DNA from: Notospermus geniculatus
Lineage: Eukaryota > Nemertea > Pilidiophora > Heteronemertea > Lineidae
Direction: 5' to 3'
NCBI GenBank assembly: GCA_002633025.1
Contig: NMRB01001838.1
Coordinates: forward strand, 39,491 to 103,490
DNA length: 64,000 nucleotides
This document shows, piece after piece, positions 10,131-23,275 of this stretch. A program made the translations under genes and the position numbers. The notes below the pieces were generated by a model. The model ran no database searches and had not been told where the DNA came from. It was given only the letters and a program-made list of their open reading frames with translations. The number at the start of each line of letters is the position of its first letter. Position 1 is the stretch's first letter.

Positions 10131-11648
10131 TTGTGGTCAAAATCGTTGAGTGACTGGCATCAAACCGCAACATCTTATGTCAAAGAAGTAAATGACAGGT
10201 GGAACAAAGAATAAACCACAGAAGATTACAAGGAAAAACATTCAAAGAAATGATGAATGGTCAGTGATTGATTATTTGCTGGATGCTTTGTGCGTGACAT
10301 GATGCAACAAGGTGACGACAGTTGGTAGATTAGGCCATCCTTTGATGACTCAGCACTCGGAAAAAAGCAAAGACATGAAGGTCAAAGAGATGAGATTTGA
10401 TGCCAATCTCTATAAGCTTCTTGACCATTATCAAATGGCAGTATTAGTGTACGATGACTGATGATGAGAAAATTTTTTCTTTGGATGTAATTCTCTTGAG
10501 GGACTGGTTTGGTTCTGGCAACAAGGCGTATTGTTTTAAGATAATGAAAAAAATGAAAATGCAGTGACTGCACCTTTTGTTTTTCGTGTGAAATTCATAG
10601 CCAAACAAGTTTCAGAACGAACAGCATACCACACACTTTCTATTTTTGCCAGCAAATGTCGGACAAACATTAGATAACAACTAGGTTTTACTGAGTGACC
10701 ATTTGTGGAAGGTGAGACAGGACAAAAGCAGGGTAAGCACAATGAAATTGACAAGTCCGATGTCATTTGTGCGGTTCGCTATTGGAGTTTCAGTATTACC
10801 ATGCAAAGCTATCAAAATTAGCCTGATGGAACTCCTAGTGCTAATGGGCCTACTTGGCATAGGTCATGTGCAGTACATTGCATTTTGAACCTAAAACAAA
10901 GGAACTATCATCTGCTGGAAGGAAAATTTAAATGAACTGTTTTGTATATTATTGTGGCGCCTTTGTAGAACCATCACATCAGTGCCCCAAGGACAACCAG
11001 TTTCCCTCACGGCTGCCGTACCAATTATATTACCTTTGGCACCATGTCTACAAATTGCTGCAAGCAACAAGTGCTTTATTTGCATTTTCCGCAGCCCTCA
11101 TAATAGTTCTAACCGGTGATCGAATCCTGTTGATATCATAAACGATGAAAGGTTACAAATGAGAATGAGTCGTAAGAGACCTGTAGGACCATTGATGCCA
11201 CATTGCGGGGAGCAAGTTACGATCAGAGGGAGATATGAGCATATCGAGATAACGACGTTGTTGTACCAGTTGATTATTGAGTACCATTGAACTCTTACCA
11301 GGGATGATGATTTTGATCCAATTTTCTGCTGAATTAGTCCAATTGTTGTCGCTGGTTGTTGCAGAGCCGAAGGCAGTATCGTTTGACTAGATCGAGGCAG
11401 TCTGTTTGGTTTGTAGCCAAGTTTGAATGAACGGGAAAAAAGTTCCCACAGGGTATGTTAAATTAAAAAGACACTTTATTTCACTCATTAGAGGAGAACA
11501 ATCAGAGTTCTAAATTGATGGATTATTCTATGAATGATGTAATCAGGAAATTGATCAACAGGTCTCATTTTTGGGGCATATTTCATTATTTATGGTTATT
11601 GAAGAATAGAATTCTGCCTTTTTCATTGGCTGCCATCTCTCACTGCTT

Positions 11649-11816
11649 ATGCCTGCTAGTGCTGTACACGATCAAATTTTTCATCCGATTTTTTGGAAAT
11701 TCAGATTCCGGGCCTATTGGGGTTTCAATGTATAAACCCGCATGTAGGCCTTTATTGAGCATATTCAGAAAATTGGATGAAAAATTTGATCGTGTACAGC
11801 GGGCATTAGCCGGCAT
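11649..11816 (+). mobile_element. foldback element with about 50-bp arms
   Basis: The left arm atgcctgctagtgctgtaca, cgatcaaatttttcatcc is mirrored by the right arm ggatgaaaaatttgatcgtg, tacagcgggcattagccggcat. The loop contains taggcctttatt. No target duplication could be assigned. Confidence 0.65.
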
Positions 11817-12654
11817 GTTTGACCATGGTCACTTCCAACCAAGTGTAACGAAATGCATTTGATTAAGATGATGCCATTAATAAACTAAGTAGTCTCCACG
11901 TACTAAACATGTGCAAAAACATGGAGTTATTAATCATATCCTCATTTGAATCAATTAATTATAGATTTTGCTCTTATTGAGTTTATAGATTTACTAAAGC
12001 CCTCGGGCGCCGGCGGCTGAATCATCGAAATTGGTTTCGTAATGAACAACATTGAGGAACGTGTTTTGATCAATCAGTTGGTTTCAGTAATGGTTCTAAC
12101 CTCTTGGTTAGATTCCCTTGGGAGTTCCCAAATACAAGATGTGTAGGAATGTATTGAATTATTGGAGTATTAATTGTTTTTAGGCAGCTGATTGATGTTT
12201 TGTCAATATGTTTCCTCTCTGGCATTCTCCGACTTTATCTTTCTTGCTGGCGTACTTGTGATTGCTGGACAAATACCATTCTTTTCGTTTGCTCCAAGAA
12301 GGTGCAAGACACCTGTAGGCATCTGAAGGCAAATTCTGCTAAGTAACGAGACCTATAGACCTTTCAACAAAGATGGCGGTCAAACAGTTCTAACCATATG
12401 ATGTCAGAAGCTTCATACCATTCAATGACCACTGGCACGCTGAGCTGGTGAAGCGGGCCATACATGTAGGCACAAAATTTTAGGTAAAATAATTGTCTGA
12501 GACCGAGTGGATGCGTTTGGTAGTGTGATATCATGCTTGGACAATGAATGGCCACAACGTCATGTGGGAGCTAAACTAGTAGGCCACCATCTTTATATTG
12601 GAAAGCTCTATAGGCCTACACAGTACCGGTACTATCTGAAACAATCCCGGGTTC

Positions 12655-12790
12655 AACGTGTTCAAATCTATCCTCGGCCATATGTGGAATTAACCATCCC
12701 TGACACGACCGTCGCATGGGAGAGTAAGCTGTGGTGCCTTTGTAACGCCAAGTTGACCCCCATCCAAGTGAGGAATATGAGTTAAGCTTG
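12655..12790 (-). repeat. dispersed repeat D2, copy 1 (minus)
   Basis: Its reverse complement shares cctcacttggatggg, caaaggcaccac, cttactctccc, and ccatatggcc in the same order with 60585-60712. The inner end has gggttcaacgtgttcaaatc, which is weakly box-B-like. Type of element unknown. Confidence 0.6.
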
Positions 12791-14014
12791 AGATGGCATT
12801 CCATTACTTATCCAGGGCCATTGATGCTTTTGCTTCGGTCCTGATGGAAAAACCAAGTACAATACACATGATACAAGTAAAGAATCAAAGGAGCATGGAA
12901 TACACCTCTGTTTCCGATGTTTTATCTGTGGAATAATAATACCAATCATTTATTGATATCCATGGAGATGGTTGTGGGTCATGTCTACAGGTATCAACAG
13001 ATTAATCTGAAGCTTTGCAATCCTTTGAGATTCAACTTATCAGAACTCATCACATTCTCTGGGGGCTCATATTTACATTAATGATGTGCACTGTATGATG
13101 CTGACGTGCCCACCACCCAGGAGTAGCCAGTACCATCAGGCTGCTCACGATACCTTCTTCTACACAGACTGTTGCTTACCGTCCGCTGGGGAGGTTACCA
13201 GAGAATCAATCGTCAACCAGTCTCCTTGGATTCAACTTAAGTTTGTCGAATTCTGCCATGCATTTGCTGCAATACTCATGAAGTTAATGCACAGGCATCT
13301 TTGAAAAGCTTGAAATGAATCAGGCAGTATTTACCAACAACCGCAAACTCTCGTGCTAATTGCTAACTTCGGAAATTGATTCCAAATATCTGAGTGACTC
13401 ACTCTGTCATGTCCATTGTTGACCTTCTGTAGGATGACCAGAGCTCTGGACACAGTGCGATTGGTCACTAACAAAGGTTACCTGATGCCAGTACCTGGAG
13501 CTGATGGACCTACAATACGGTGACTAATGGCAAAAAGGCAAGAAACCCCAGATGCGGAGTACAGGGATGACACATCTCGTAGTCTTCTTCGTTATCCAGT
13601 TATAATGAGAGGTTAATTAATAGGAACTTGGTAGGGCTGACACTGGATTGTTGTGGGTCTTCCCATATGGTCAGCTACTCCTGAAATCATTTGGCCAGAA
13701 AAAGCCCCACTTGTTGGGTAATTACCAATTTAGTGTGGAAACACCGACCATGGATGACCACTGCATTGACTACACAGGCATGCGAGTGTTTCCCTCCTAA
13801 TCAATTTGCATTGTGCTAGGGTCTTTTCATTGCTCTGGCTTCGGTTTGTCTTTGCTCATTTCCTGCTCCTGAGGGACTCAAGCAGCAAGGAAGACTGCAA
13901 GGGTTCACTGCTTCCCTTTGTGGTTCTGCGAGTCTGGATGGAGTCCTCAGGATTGCATCATGCTGTTTCATCTGTGCAGGTGTTGCTGGAGGAAAGAAAA
14001 CTTACAGTCACCTA

Positions 14015-14255
14015 TCGGGTGGCCCCAAAAAAGCATGCTGAACTTCAAATCTTGATTTCTCAACAACTGTCTATTATAATTCAATGATTTTGGGTGTCAC
14101 ATTTTTTACCATGAATACCAAAGGTTTCAATGCAAAAATTTCACACGTTAAACGAAACATCTTTGAATGATGCAGTACCAAATTTCATTGAATTATAATG
14201 GACAGTTGTTGAGAAATCAAGATTTGAAGTTAGGCACGTTTTTTCGGCCACCTGA
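14015..14255 (+). mobile_element. TA-flanked foldback MITE F2
   Basis: 241 bp between TA dinucleotides. The start tcgggtggccccaaaaaa is the inverse of ttttttcggccacctga at the end. The inverted arms continue through cttcaaatcttgatttctca and caacaactgtc for about 75 bp. Confidence 0.75.
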
Positions 14256-15013
14256 TACAACAAGCTACATGTAATTATTTTTGTTAGGAAAGAAACTTCA
14301 AATTCTGTCTGAAGTTGACAGTGACTTTGCAAAAGACTTCCCGTGCTTCCAACCTGGTAAATGAATGTTTCTAGATGTATAGGAATTAGACTTCCGCATT
14401 TCAGAAGACTTCAACAAAAGATTACATCATTTATTAGACCTGTATTTACAATTGGATCCAAATCCAAGTGCTGACTCATCAGGCAAATTGGAACTTTGGA
14501 ATATATCAGAGTCTGTGAATTAAACCTGACATTTTAATCTGCTTCATCTTCCATTTAAACAATTCCAGTTCTCGATGCTTTGACTTCATCAGACTTAATT
14601 CTTTTCATTCGTACTTCTCCAAAAGACAGTTTGTTTCTGTTAACTCGGTTTCATTTGAAGATGTTATTTACAACGTGGATTATGTTAAGGAAAGACATTA
14701 TTTTCATCCTGTATTTTTTCACGAATTTCCTTTTGTTACCTTTGATTCACGAATGTCGTTTGAAAAGAAATGTCTTCTTCAAATAAGCTCTTGTTTGGCC
14801 CTTTGAATGATTTGCTTATTTCTAATGAATTACATTCCTTTTGATCACGTTTTTTCAACTGAAGTCAAATCCCTGAAGGCCTTCAAAAACTGTTTGAAAC
14901 CTGAGCGAAGGGAAATGTGTTTCTTTGAAAATTGAACTTTAACTAAAGACTGACTAGACCTAATAGAATACCTACGGTACCAAGTTGGGCCCACAGTGAC
15001 CTTTATTTTCATT

Positions 15014-15374
15014 AGGCATTTTTACACGGTGCGGGTGCATTGCAGATCGAGACTGGATCGAGGAGGGTTCGGTTATTCTCTCGTGTAAAAGCGAACCGAA
15101 CTCCACCGGCCTCGGGTGGGATTGCACGCGTTACCTGTGAAATAATCACGCACAAGATTTCTCAAGCACTGTTCATGCATGCTGTTAGAATATTTTGTAC
15201 TTACGATAACTGTAAATAATGTTGAAATGTTGATACACGCCATGTAGTGGCACGCATTCAAAGAACTGACCTCGAACTGAATCGAGGCCGGTTACCGAAC
15301 CCGCACCTTGTAAAAGTGACCAATCCAGGAGGGTGGAGGTAGGTTTCCTCGAACCCACACCGTGTAAGAAGGCC
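15014..15374 (+). mobile_element. MITE with ACACGGTG inverted ends
   Basis: The left end aggcatttttacacggtgcg and the right end (inverse aggccttcttacacggtgtg) are about 25-bp imperfect inverted repeats. The interior includes several ggttcg / cgaacc words in both orientations. About 360 bp, non-coding. Confidence 0.5.
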
Positions 15375-16399
15375 TTGAACACACTGGCAGCCCACTGAGG
15401 TGGCCTGGTAGTGCAGGTCGGAGAATTTTGTCCTCGTTCAGAGCCAAACCAGTTGATGAAACCCTTAAGGAGTTGAGGTCATTATGTTTGGACCAAGCCT
15501 GAGCCTTTGCTTGCTTGCACTTCGACAAGCACTTGTCTGAATGTTACAAGTTGCTGTACATTTCTCATCAAGCTTCGTCATTTATCATCTGTTGTCTCAA
15601 TGTGTCTCAATTGGTCATTGCCGGGTGAGTTATTTGTTTAGGGGCGCGCGAGCCACCGCAAATGAGCATGTCAAGTCCTGAGCAATCGTGAACAATCTCC
15701 ACGCATCCTTTCAATTCTGCGAGTCGTCATCCGTCGGTGACACATGCTGATACGTCTCTCGGGTATCTTTACCCGTTTATATGCTGCGACGCTGTTATCT
15801 GATGCTATTTCGGAGTGGCGATTAGTTCGTTTTATAGGCAATGTCCGTTACTCTCTCCCGTTCAAAATATGTTTTATGTCGTTTATCTCATGTGATTTAC
15901 GTTCATCATGTGATTTACGTTCATCATGAAACCAAGATCGTATCTCATGGTGTTGAAAATATAATCATTTCTTTTAGGCTTATTTTTCGGAACTGGATCA
16001 GTTTTATCTGATTGTTTTTTAATGGGGTGATGTTTGTCATTTAATCAATTGACATGATTTGGTTATTATGCCATATAGAATCCCCTATTATCTGTGTGAC
16101 TCAAGAGTTGGTTACCAAACAAACATCTCTGTATAGACCTGTTCTTACTTGTGTAGAAATGGACATTCAATCAGGCTGCAAGCTGGGTGATGCTAACCAT
16201 CTGATCTGTTCTGTGGAATTATCATTCAATTCCCTTCCATATTTTCTTCTCTAATATCAAAACTTCATTGCTTATACATCCTTCAGTTCTCTCAAAATCA
16301 ATAAAAAAAAAAAATTCTAAAAAGTGCTCTTGGAGTTGCAGTTGTGAAGAAAACCTTGGGGCCAATAAGCCAATGTACTTATGCCAAATTTATAGACAA

Positions 16400-16644
16400 T
16401 AGACCATTCTCAAATTGACGTAAACGACAAAGATCTGCGCACTTCCGCTGAAATCTCAACCACAACCTCGGTCTGAAACTGAATGACGTAATGCAGACAA
16501 CCCCACGACAGTGACGTCGAAGACGTTGCGTCAGACTCGACCATTGCTAAATCATGGATGGTGTCATGTCAGCCAGTTTCAGATCGAGGTTCTGGTTGAG
16601 ATTTCGGCGGATGTGCACAGATCTGCAAATTCGAGAATCGTCTA
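16400..16644 (+). mobile_element. TA-flanked foldback MITE family F1, copy 2
   Basis: 245 bp, same termini and arms as the copy at 6198, same orientation. The centre contains gacagtgacgtcgaagacgt, also seen in copies 3 and 4. Confidence 0.85.
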
Positions 16645-18513
16645 TTCTCTGAGTACTCGCTAGAGCCTCGTCCTTACCATGCAGACATCTTGGCATTTTG
16701 AGCAGTGTCACTTCCATTCTGAGGACATGTGCCAGAAATGAGGGTAGCTTCACGGTATGGCTCTTGTCCCTTAACATTCTGTTGCTTCCAGACAGTCACG
16801 AGTTTCAACATCTTCCAAGAAGTACTTCATCTTCTTAATGTCATAATCCACGGTAATTGGTCTTAGGTTCCTCATCCAGAGGACTAGAAAAAGACATCTT
16901 TATAGACATTGCTGTGCACTTTTACCATACAAAGATATCCTGAGGTAATTAGCTGAAAGATAGCCATGATATCCTGGACTCATCCATCTTTTCAACAAAG
17001 CAGTCAAATGTTATCCGTGGATTACTACGGACATCAATTTCACGCAATAAATCAGATTTTTGAATCGTTGTTATCATGAATTTTGATTCATGCATATTCA
17101 TTAAGGAGTGGATGCCATCACTTTGTTGCCGTTATTCATAACTTGTAGCCCAGCTGGTATGTTTTATGACCGTGGAAATCAATCATTTTGTGTTGGGTCC
17201 CTTTGGGATGTTGTATGTTATATGCAGGAAATCTCCTCACTCTGCTTTGTTTCAAGCAGTTTGTGAGTGAGGGAAACTCATTGATGGCCTTTAACCCATC
17301 TCTGCACTGATGGCAACATTTATTGCTGAATATATATACTGAACAGAAAGACATTTTCAAAGTAAAATCAAAGTCAACCTTACTTCAACATGAAGAAAGT
17401 GCCGAGATTGGAAATCTGCACAAGTCAGTGGTGCTCTAGCAAAAGTAGGTGCTTTTGCAACCGAGGAAAGGGTTAATGGCCTTACAACACAATTGCTGAA
17501 ATGTACATCTGCAGGTTGACAATAGTATGGACAGCAGTGATAATACATGTAGTTGAGTATAAACTGATGTCCAATTATGATCACTTGCGAAAAGTGCCGC
17601 CTTTTGCTGGAGCGGGTCACAAATGTGCTTGGTTCTTGGAAAGCAGAAGAGGTATTTGCCATGTTGGTGAGTTTCAGCCTACCGGTAGGCTACTTTTTTC
17701 CAAAGATTATCAAATGAACCAGTAGAATGCCAGCCTCTCGTTCTATGCGGGAGGGTAATCGACCGGGTTGGTGCAACAGTTTGCACTTGACAGTTGATGA
17801 CTTTATCAAAAGGTAGCCATCTCCCCTGTTGCAAACTCCAAACACTTACAAAGTGTTTTTTAAGGTCTCTATCATTGAGTGTTAAACAAAACAGCTTCCC
17901 AGCGAAGTCTGGTACATGGCTAAACTCCCCAATGAAACAGGTGATTGTTCAGAAGAAGCAAGTTTCGTAAGCGGTTCCTCTGAGTATTTTCGACTTATCC
18001 CTGCCACTGTTTCTTGTTAAGACTTCAAACAATTTGTAGCTTGTAATGTTAAACATGTTTTGAGAGGTTTCGAGAGAGTTGTTTTCGTTCATGAGTCAAT
18101 TTTAAGTGAATGGAGAGAGGAATTCTGGCACCTTATGTCTAAAATGAGATGTTTTACAGTTGGTACGGGGGATCACTCGTGCTCCTGCTGTTCGGAAAAC
18201 CAACATCTTAACTCTCTATAAAGTAAGTCACTAACTGCAAGAACAAATTGCCATTGCTGTCTAAACAGTCAGCTGCAATATTGAACTTGGAACAGAGCTA
18301 AGTTCTAGCAAGGTCATCAGGCTTTTAGAAGCAACATACTGTTCCCATCCCACACAATTCCCCCAGGACACAAAAGCTTTTGAGCTTTCTCTTGCTCCCT
18401 GGGTATCATGTAGGTAGAGATGTATGATGCTTTTAGTCCCTATGATTAACCCCTTCTTACCTGAAGCTAGTCTGCACAGAGAAACAGCAACCCTAGTAAT
18501 GATTCATGCATCA
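16645..18513. other. STPG2-like intron 1, nothing recognised
   Basis: Two overlapping frames at 17357-17725 on opposite strands have no family resemblance. No repeat pair found here. Confidence 0.5.
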
Positions 18514-18664
18514 CTGGGGCGGATCCAGAATTTGGGAAAGGTGGGGTGCCCTGTGCTAGGAACATTGAAATTTGCGCCAAATTCCATTTCACGGTCGATT
18601 TTACAGATTTGTTGGCCAAAAGGGGAGGCGAGAGCCCGGGGTACCCCCTCTGTATCCGCGCCTG
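18514..18664 (+). mobile_element. 5-bp-TSD MITE family C2, copy 2, internally deleted
   Basis: 151 bp from CTGGGGCGGATCCAG to CTGTATCCGCGCCTG. It is flanked by a perfect catca direct repeat (18509-18513 and 18665-18669). Compared with the copy at 22925 it lacks about 100 bp of the interior. Confidence 0.7.
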
Positions 18665-19134
18665 CATCATCCAGGGTTGGGTAATTTTGTGGCAACGTTA
18701 ATAGGTAGGATTGAATGGTTCCTCAGGGTTTGTTTTGCCTTTTGGCTTTTGCTGTATCTTGCCTCAGGGTGAAAATGTCTGATCAACCCCTCTGGCAGTG
18801 TTTCAGGCCTAGGCACATACCTACTAACTCAAAAGCAGTTCTCAAAACAAGACATAGAAGCCTTGGCTATGTTCGAATTGTTCTTGTCTGCAACTGATTC
18901 TATTCTTTTGTACTCGAAAAACAATGGAATTGAGATGGTTTTGCAGTTCTGTCTGGTTGATGTTGATGTTGGAAGTCATTGTGTTTCTCGACACATTCCT
19001 TTGGTTATTTGCGAACATACAAGTAAAATAGCTTCCAGCACACTTTGTGATATACCAAGTTGCTGTAGAAACAGCTCAGCCATTCTGCTCTCATTCCTGT
19101 TGTCATTCCTGGACCCACTATGCTTGGGTGTGTT

Positions 19135-19407
19135 GGGTTTATAGTCTGATATCAACAATGGGAGAGGTTCTCATCCGACTTTCCACTTTAACCCCAGTCT
19201 ATCCTGAAACCTTTCAGTAGAACTCAGATGAGCTGCTCATTCAGCTACAATCTGAGCATTTCAGACCAGTTCCCATTTATACACCTGGGTGGGGAGAGGC
19301 CAGTGAGGCAGAGGCTTGCCCAAAGTCTCACCCCACAGTAGTAGGATTCAAACCGGGACCTTCTGACCGCTAGTCGGAGACCCGAACAACTACACCACCA
19401 TGGCTCT
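19135..19407 (-). mobile_element. tRNA-derived SINE S1, copy 1
   Basis: On the minus strand it starts gagccatggtggtgtagttg (box-A-like), then gactagcggtcag (anticodon-arm-like) and ggtttgaatcc (box B). A shared body follows with gaatgagcagctcatctgag and ggtttcaggatagactgggg. A pol III SINE head with a tRNA-unrelated body. Confidence 0.75.
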
Positions 19408-19588
19408 AAAGCTTGATGCTTGTTGGTAACTGTAACAGTAATGAGTGTCAAAGATAGGAATCCTGATTAAGTGAAGATGAAGAGATTCCAGTATTCTGCA
19501 AATGTTTCCTAATATAAATTGGCTTTCTTTACTTCATCATCCTGGCAAGACCTCTCATGGTTGAAATAATAGCCACATGAACTCTTTA

Positions 19589-20018
19589 GGCCAGGGTTAT
19601 TATATTCTTTGGTTTACGGGCACAAATTTTCTGAGCCCAGGTACGGAGGACGGAATAAAAATAAAAAAAAACTTAGGTTAAGTTCACTTTTTTCATTTTC
19701 AGCTTTAGAATGACAAGTTAGACAAATCGGAGGAAATAAAAAACCAAATAAATTCTTTATAAATGCCTCTTTTCTGCTTCTTTCCGTCCTTGTTGCTGGG
19801 AAATAGTGTTGGTTTTATTTATTTTTAGCTGTCCTGACTGCTAATCCAAGGTCGGCGAGAATAAAAATGACTCCATTTATTCGTTTTTTTCTTAGAAGGC
19901 CTCATTTGAACTTCGGAGGCAATAAAAGAAACTGATTTTCCCAATTTTATTTTTTTTTCGGAATGGCATTTTGCCACGTCGGCGGGCCCGTAAACCAAAG
20001 AATAAAAAAAGTGTGGCC
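19589..20018 (+). mobile_element. PIF/Harbinger-like MITE H1, copy 2 (TTA target duplication)
   Basis: 430 bp, closely similar to 8994-9432 along its whole length and in the same orientation. It is flanked by TTA at 19586-19588 and 20019-20021. It again carries repeated AATAAA motifs. It ends about 610 bp before STPG2-like exon B. Confidence 0.8.
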
Positions 20019-20628
20019 TTAAAGAAACATTACACACCACAGGTAGCAACTTTTTTGCATGAAATCATGCCGATCAGATCACTAAATCTAGACTTTTCTA
20101 TCAAAGTTCCAAACCTCAGTGGGTTGGCTGTAACCACAGCTTCTTATTGGAGTGCATGTACATCGGTTGTACATTGGATAAGGCTGCTAGGGTTCTGGGT
20201 ATTTCCAAAATCAACTTTGCAGGTTCCACAAACAATAGTCATATCTACGCATCAGAAGTCAAACCAAGATACATCTTGATAACTTCTTCAAGGAATCCTT
20301 TTCATACTGTGTTATAGAACTTGCTACTTGGCATCTTTGGTGGCCTTTAGATTGGCATTTTAGATAAAAAGAATGTGTTGATCATGAAGGTCTCTTGTCT
20401 GTGGCTTTTTGGATAAAAGGCTCAAATTTGTTGGGAGGTTGCTCAAGCCAACAGCTCATTAACCCTTTATGTTTCAGCAGTTTTTCTTCGAGGATTGCAA
20501 TGACCATCGTTGCTGATAAAAAATTACCGGTACCAATAATTCTCAAAAGTGATGCAGTTTTCACAGAAGAGTTATTGAAATCATATAGCATTAATGTCTA
20601 ATGTCACATGTTTTTCTCTGTTTTTCAG

Positions 20629-20744
20629 GTCCTGGCTCATATCAAACACCAGATACTAAAGCAAATAAGGGTGGCCTGATGGTGACAAAGGATAAACGGT
20701 TCAGAAATAACAAAAATGAAATCCCAGGACCTGGATCTTATGAG
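20629..20744 (+). CDS. STPG2: STPG2-like protein, internal exon B
   Basis: The acceptor is a long T-rich tract ending cag at 20626-20628; the donor gtaaga starts at 20745. The exon takes in one base from exon A (phase 1): that g plus gt makes Gly. The joined peptide then reads NPGPGSYQTPDTKANKGG. It ends in IPGPGSYE, so the exon carries one complete PG-repeat interval with an RF-type end (DKRFRNN) between two PGPGSY motifs. It leaves in phase 0, matching exon C. Frame match at both junctions and two separate PGPGSY motifs make this a confident exon. The intron before it is 14.8 kb and holds many mobile-element copies, including an AATAAA-rich element ending only about 610 bp upstream. Confidence 0.88.
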
Positions 20745-22792
20745 GTAAGATCATCTAGAGTAGTGTACAGGCCTACTTTGATTTTCAGTGGGAATAAGAA
20801 AAATGAAAGTCTGAAATGTTCACTGGCATTTTCTGCACCAGTTGTTGGGCATGGAATCAGGTCGTGACAAATGCTATAAAATTTAGCTGTAAACATGATA
20901 TCATTGGCAAGGCATATGCTGCTCCTTTTGTCCGAGGCCACATTCATTCAAGTATGTTGCCATCATAGCCAGATGGATGCTTTTCAGATGGCTACCAATT
21001 TATGGTAGTTTTATTGTAGTCCTCCTGTCTACCAGCAGGTTGCAGACAAAGATGATAATGATGTCACTTTATAGGGAGAGGGTGGCTACAGTTATGTCGG
21101 TCTGTCCTTCTGTTGGCATACTTTATCAGAACACTGATCATTCCATAAAATAGATAGATTTTTCTCTAAAAATTACAAATTCATTATAGGACTTGGGAAG
21201 GTACTTTGTTGGTTTACCATCACCAGTTGGGTAACAGTCCAGAACATTTTCAATCTCATGCCATTGTCTCCTGGCCATATAAAAGGCCTCCTGGTGTGTT
21301 GGTAACTTTTTACTGCCTTTATCATATCATGTGCTCTGCAATAAAAACTTTGTGTGCATTTAATTGAGGATACAAACCCTTTGTATATACATGTAGCTGT
21401 GTGAAATTTTTTGCTCCACCCCGAAAATATGAAACAATGTGATATGACATGATAACATGTCATCAGTAATGCAGAATAAATACCTGTAATAGCGGCAATA
21501 ATGTTGGATGTTCAGGGTCTGACATGTTATGGTCATGGTTGGTGGGTCCTCACAATGGGACAGACCTGGAAAATGTCACCAAATTGCCTTTGTTCATGGT
21601 CAAATTTTGTCATAATAACCTGATTCACCACGGTTTTTCAGATTTATGACTTAATCAGTCAAGCAGAATTAAAACAATTTCAATTTCCTGAAGATTGTCA
21701 ATGCTTATCCATCAAACAGTTAAGAGAATCACTTTATTAAGAAGTTGCCTGTTTATCATCCTCATCAACCTGTCCATCCCATGTCCTGAACAATAGAATT
21801 GATACCGTGAAGTTATTTCCGGGCCTGGTTTTCATCTTCATCTTACCCTACTGTTACCATGTCTCTACCCTGGCCAGATCATTCAACTTCAAACAATGAC
21901 TTTCTAGTCACATCATGTTTGTCTTCGGTGTCTCAAAATTGATGGATTTATGGACAATGGTTGGAAACTTCTGGTTTATGTCAGTCATTGGTTTGACATA
22001 GTCCCTGATGTTGTCTTGTTGGGAAGATGCTGTGAAAAGGTCCAGAGGGCAGAGGGGATCCTGCTAAACAAATAGAGTAACTCTGTATCTGTGATTGTGG
22101 GATAGATGTTGAAGATAAGCATCATCAGCAACATCAGAATTTTGCTATAAAAACAGCGTCATCCTGCAAACTGTTTTTGAAAATTTGTTTCATATCAAAT
22201 AGAAACTACATGTATGTGATTTGAATGAGTAAAAAACTCACTCTACCTTTTCAATCATGATGCCATCAATGGGGATTGGCTGTGAAGATTTTCCTGTTTC
22301 TAACCAGAAGTTGTTGCTTCCCCACCCTTTGGGACCTTAGACTCGCTGATCCTGTGTCCTTGCCGGAAGCCAGGATTAAACACCCATGAGTCAGACACGG
22401 AATAATCTTTAAACTAACGCTACGACCAAAGAACATTCACTGAAATAATTAGTGAATGGGAAAAAAGGAAAAATCGCTGTATCATTTTATTGAGTTCATC
22501 TTTTGTGATTGGATGAATGGAGTTGTTTTAAAGTATTAGATGGACTGGATTTGAAATTTGGTCAGTTGGTGAACATCGATGATGGATAGGCAAATGGTAT
22601 GGTAATCAATCATTGCTGGTGCGGTGATGTTAAGTTTGATATGATGTGAATGAGTACTGAATGCTAGCTTTACAAATAAGGATTTTGAGACAAAGGCAAG
22701 CAGCCTGATTGTTTAGTTCCAAAAGTGTCCCAAACTAACGAACTTAATTTGTTTTTAGCGCAACTGATATCTGATGAAGCTGTAACAATTTA
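20745..22792. other. STPG2-like intron 2, 5' part, nothing recognised
   Basis: AT-rich intron DNA directly after the exon B donor, without repeat copies that I could match. Confidence 0.5.
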
Positions 22793-23275
22793 AAGCTGGA
22801 ATGGAGTTGTAGATGAAGAACTAACTACATGTATATTTACTGTTGATCTTCATCTACCATTCTCAACAAAGTATAACATGGTGTCACTGTTTTACATGTA
22901 GCACAGCTGATGTCTGATGAAGCTCAGGGGCGGATCCAGGATTCTGGTAAAGGGATACAGAAGGCCACAGGGGGCTGATGAAGTCAAGCAGCGAAGTTGT
23001 GAAATCAGGGTGCGGGGGTCTGGGGGTCCCCCATAAAATTTTGAAATCTGGAAGGCAGTTGGTGTGATTTCTGAGCATCTGAGGGACAAATTACAAGGCA
23101 ATTTTTCAAACGTTGGTCACCGAAAAATAGGGAGGCACGTGCAGGGTTTGCCCCCCCCCCCCTGGATCTGTGCCTGAAACTGGGGTGGAGTTGCAGATGA
23201 AGACCTAACTATTAATATTTACTGTAAAATCTTCATCTACAACTCCATTCTCAACAAAGTACAATGGTGTCACTC
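22793..23275 (+). repeat. paired hairpin repeats split by a C2 MITE
   Basis: Unit 1 (22793-22915) and unit 2 (23193-23275) share ggagttg-agatgaaga, cttcatctac and tctcaacaaagta-aa, then tggtgtcact. Within unit 2, ggagttgcagatgaaga is inverted as tcttcatctacaactcc. The phrase tctgatgaagct precedes unit 1 and also the MITE, so this is an old tandem duplication into which the MITE jumped. Confidence 0.6.
22925..23176 (+). mobile_element. 5-bp-TSD MITE family C2, copy 1
   Basis: 252 bp starting CAGGGGCGGATCCAGG and ending CCTGGATCTGTGCCTG, with a GC-rich block (ggggtctgggggtccccca) and a C12 run before the right end. The flanks aagct and aaact differ by one base. It has split a pair of related hairpin repeats (22793-22915 and 23193-23275). 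Confidence 0.65.

Larger units (their letters stand above)
9433..14014. other. STPG2-like intron 1, stretches without recognised genes
   Basis: Apart from the foldback elements at 9915 and 11649 and the D2 copy at 12655, I see only AT-rich intron DNA. Examples are 10131-11648 and 12791-14014. No SHIPPO-type exon is needed because exons A and B join in frame. Confidence 0.5.

Noticed and set aside
23148-23162. Poly-C run and other G/C runs (32670, 41665, 58410, 58628) as G-quadruplex sites
   Set aside because: Most lie at fixed positions inside C1 and C2 MITE copies, and they are single runs without the spaced G-tract pattern.
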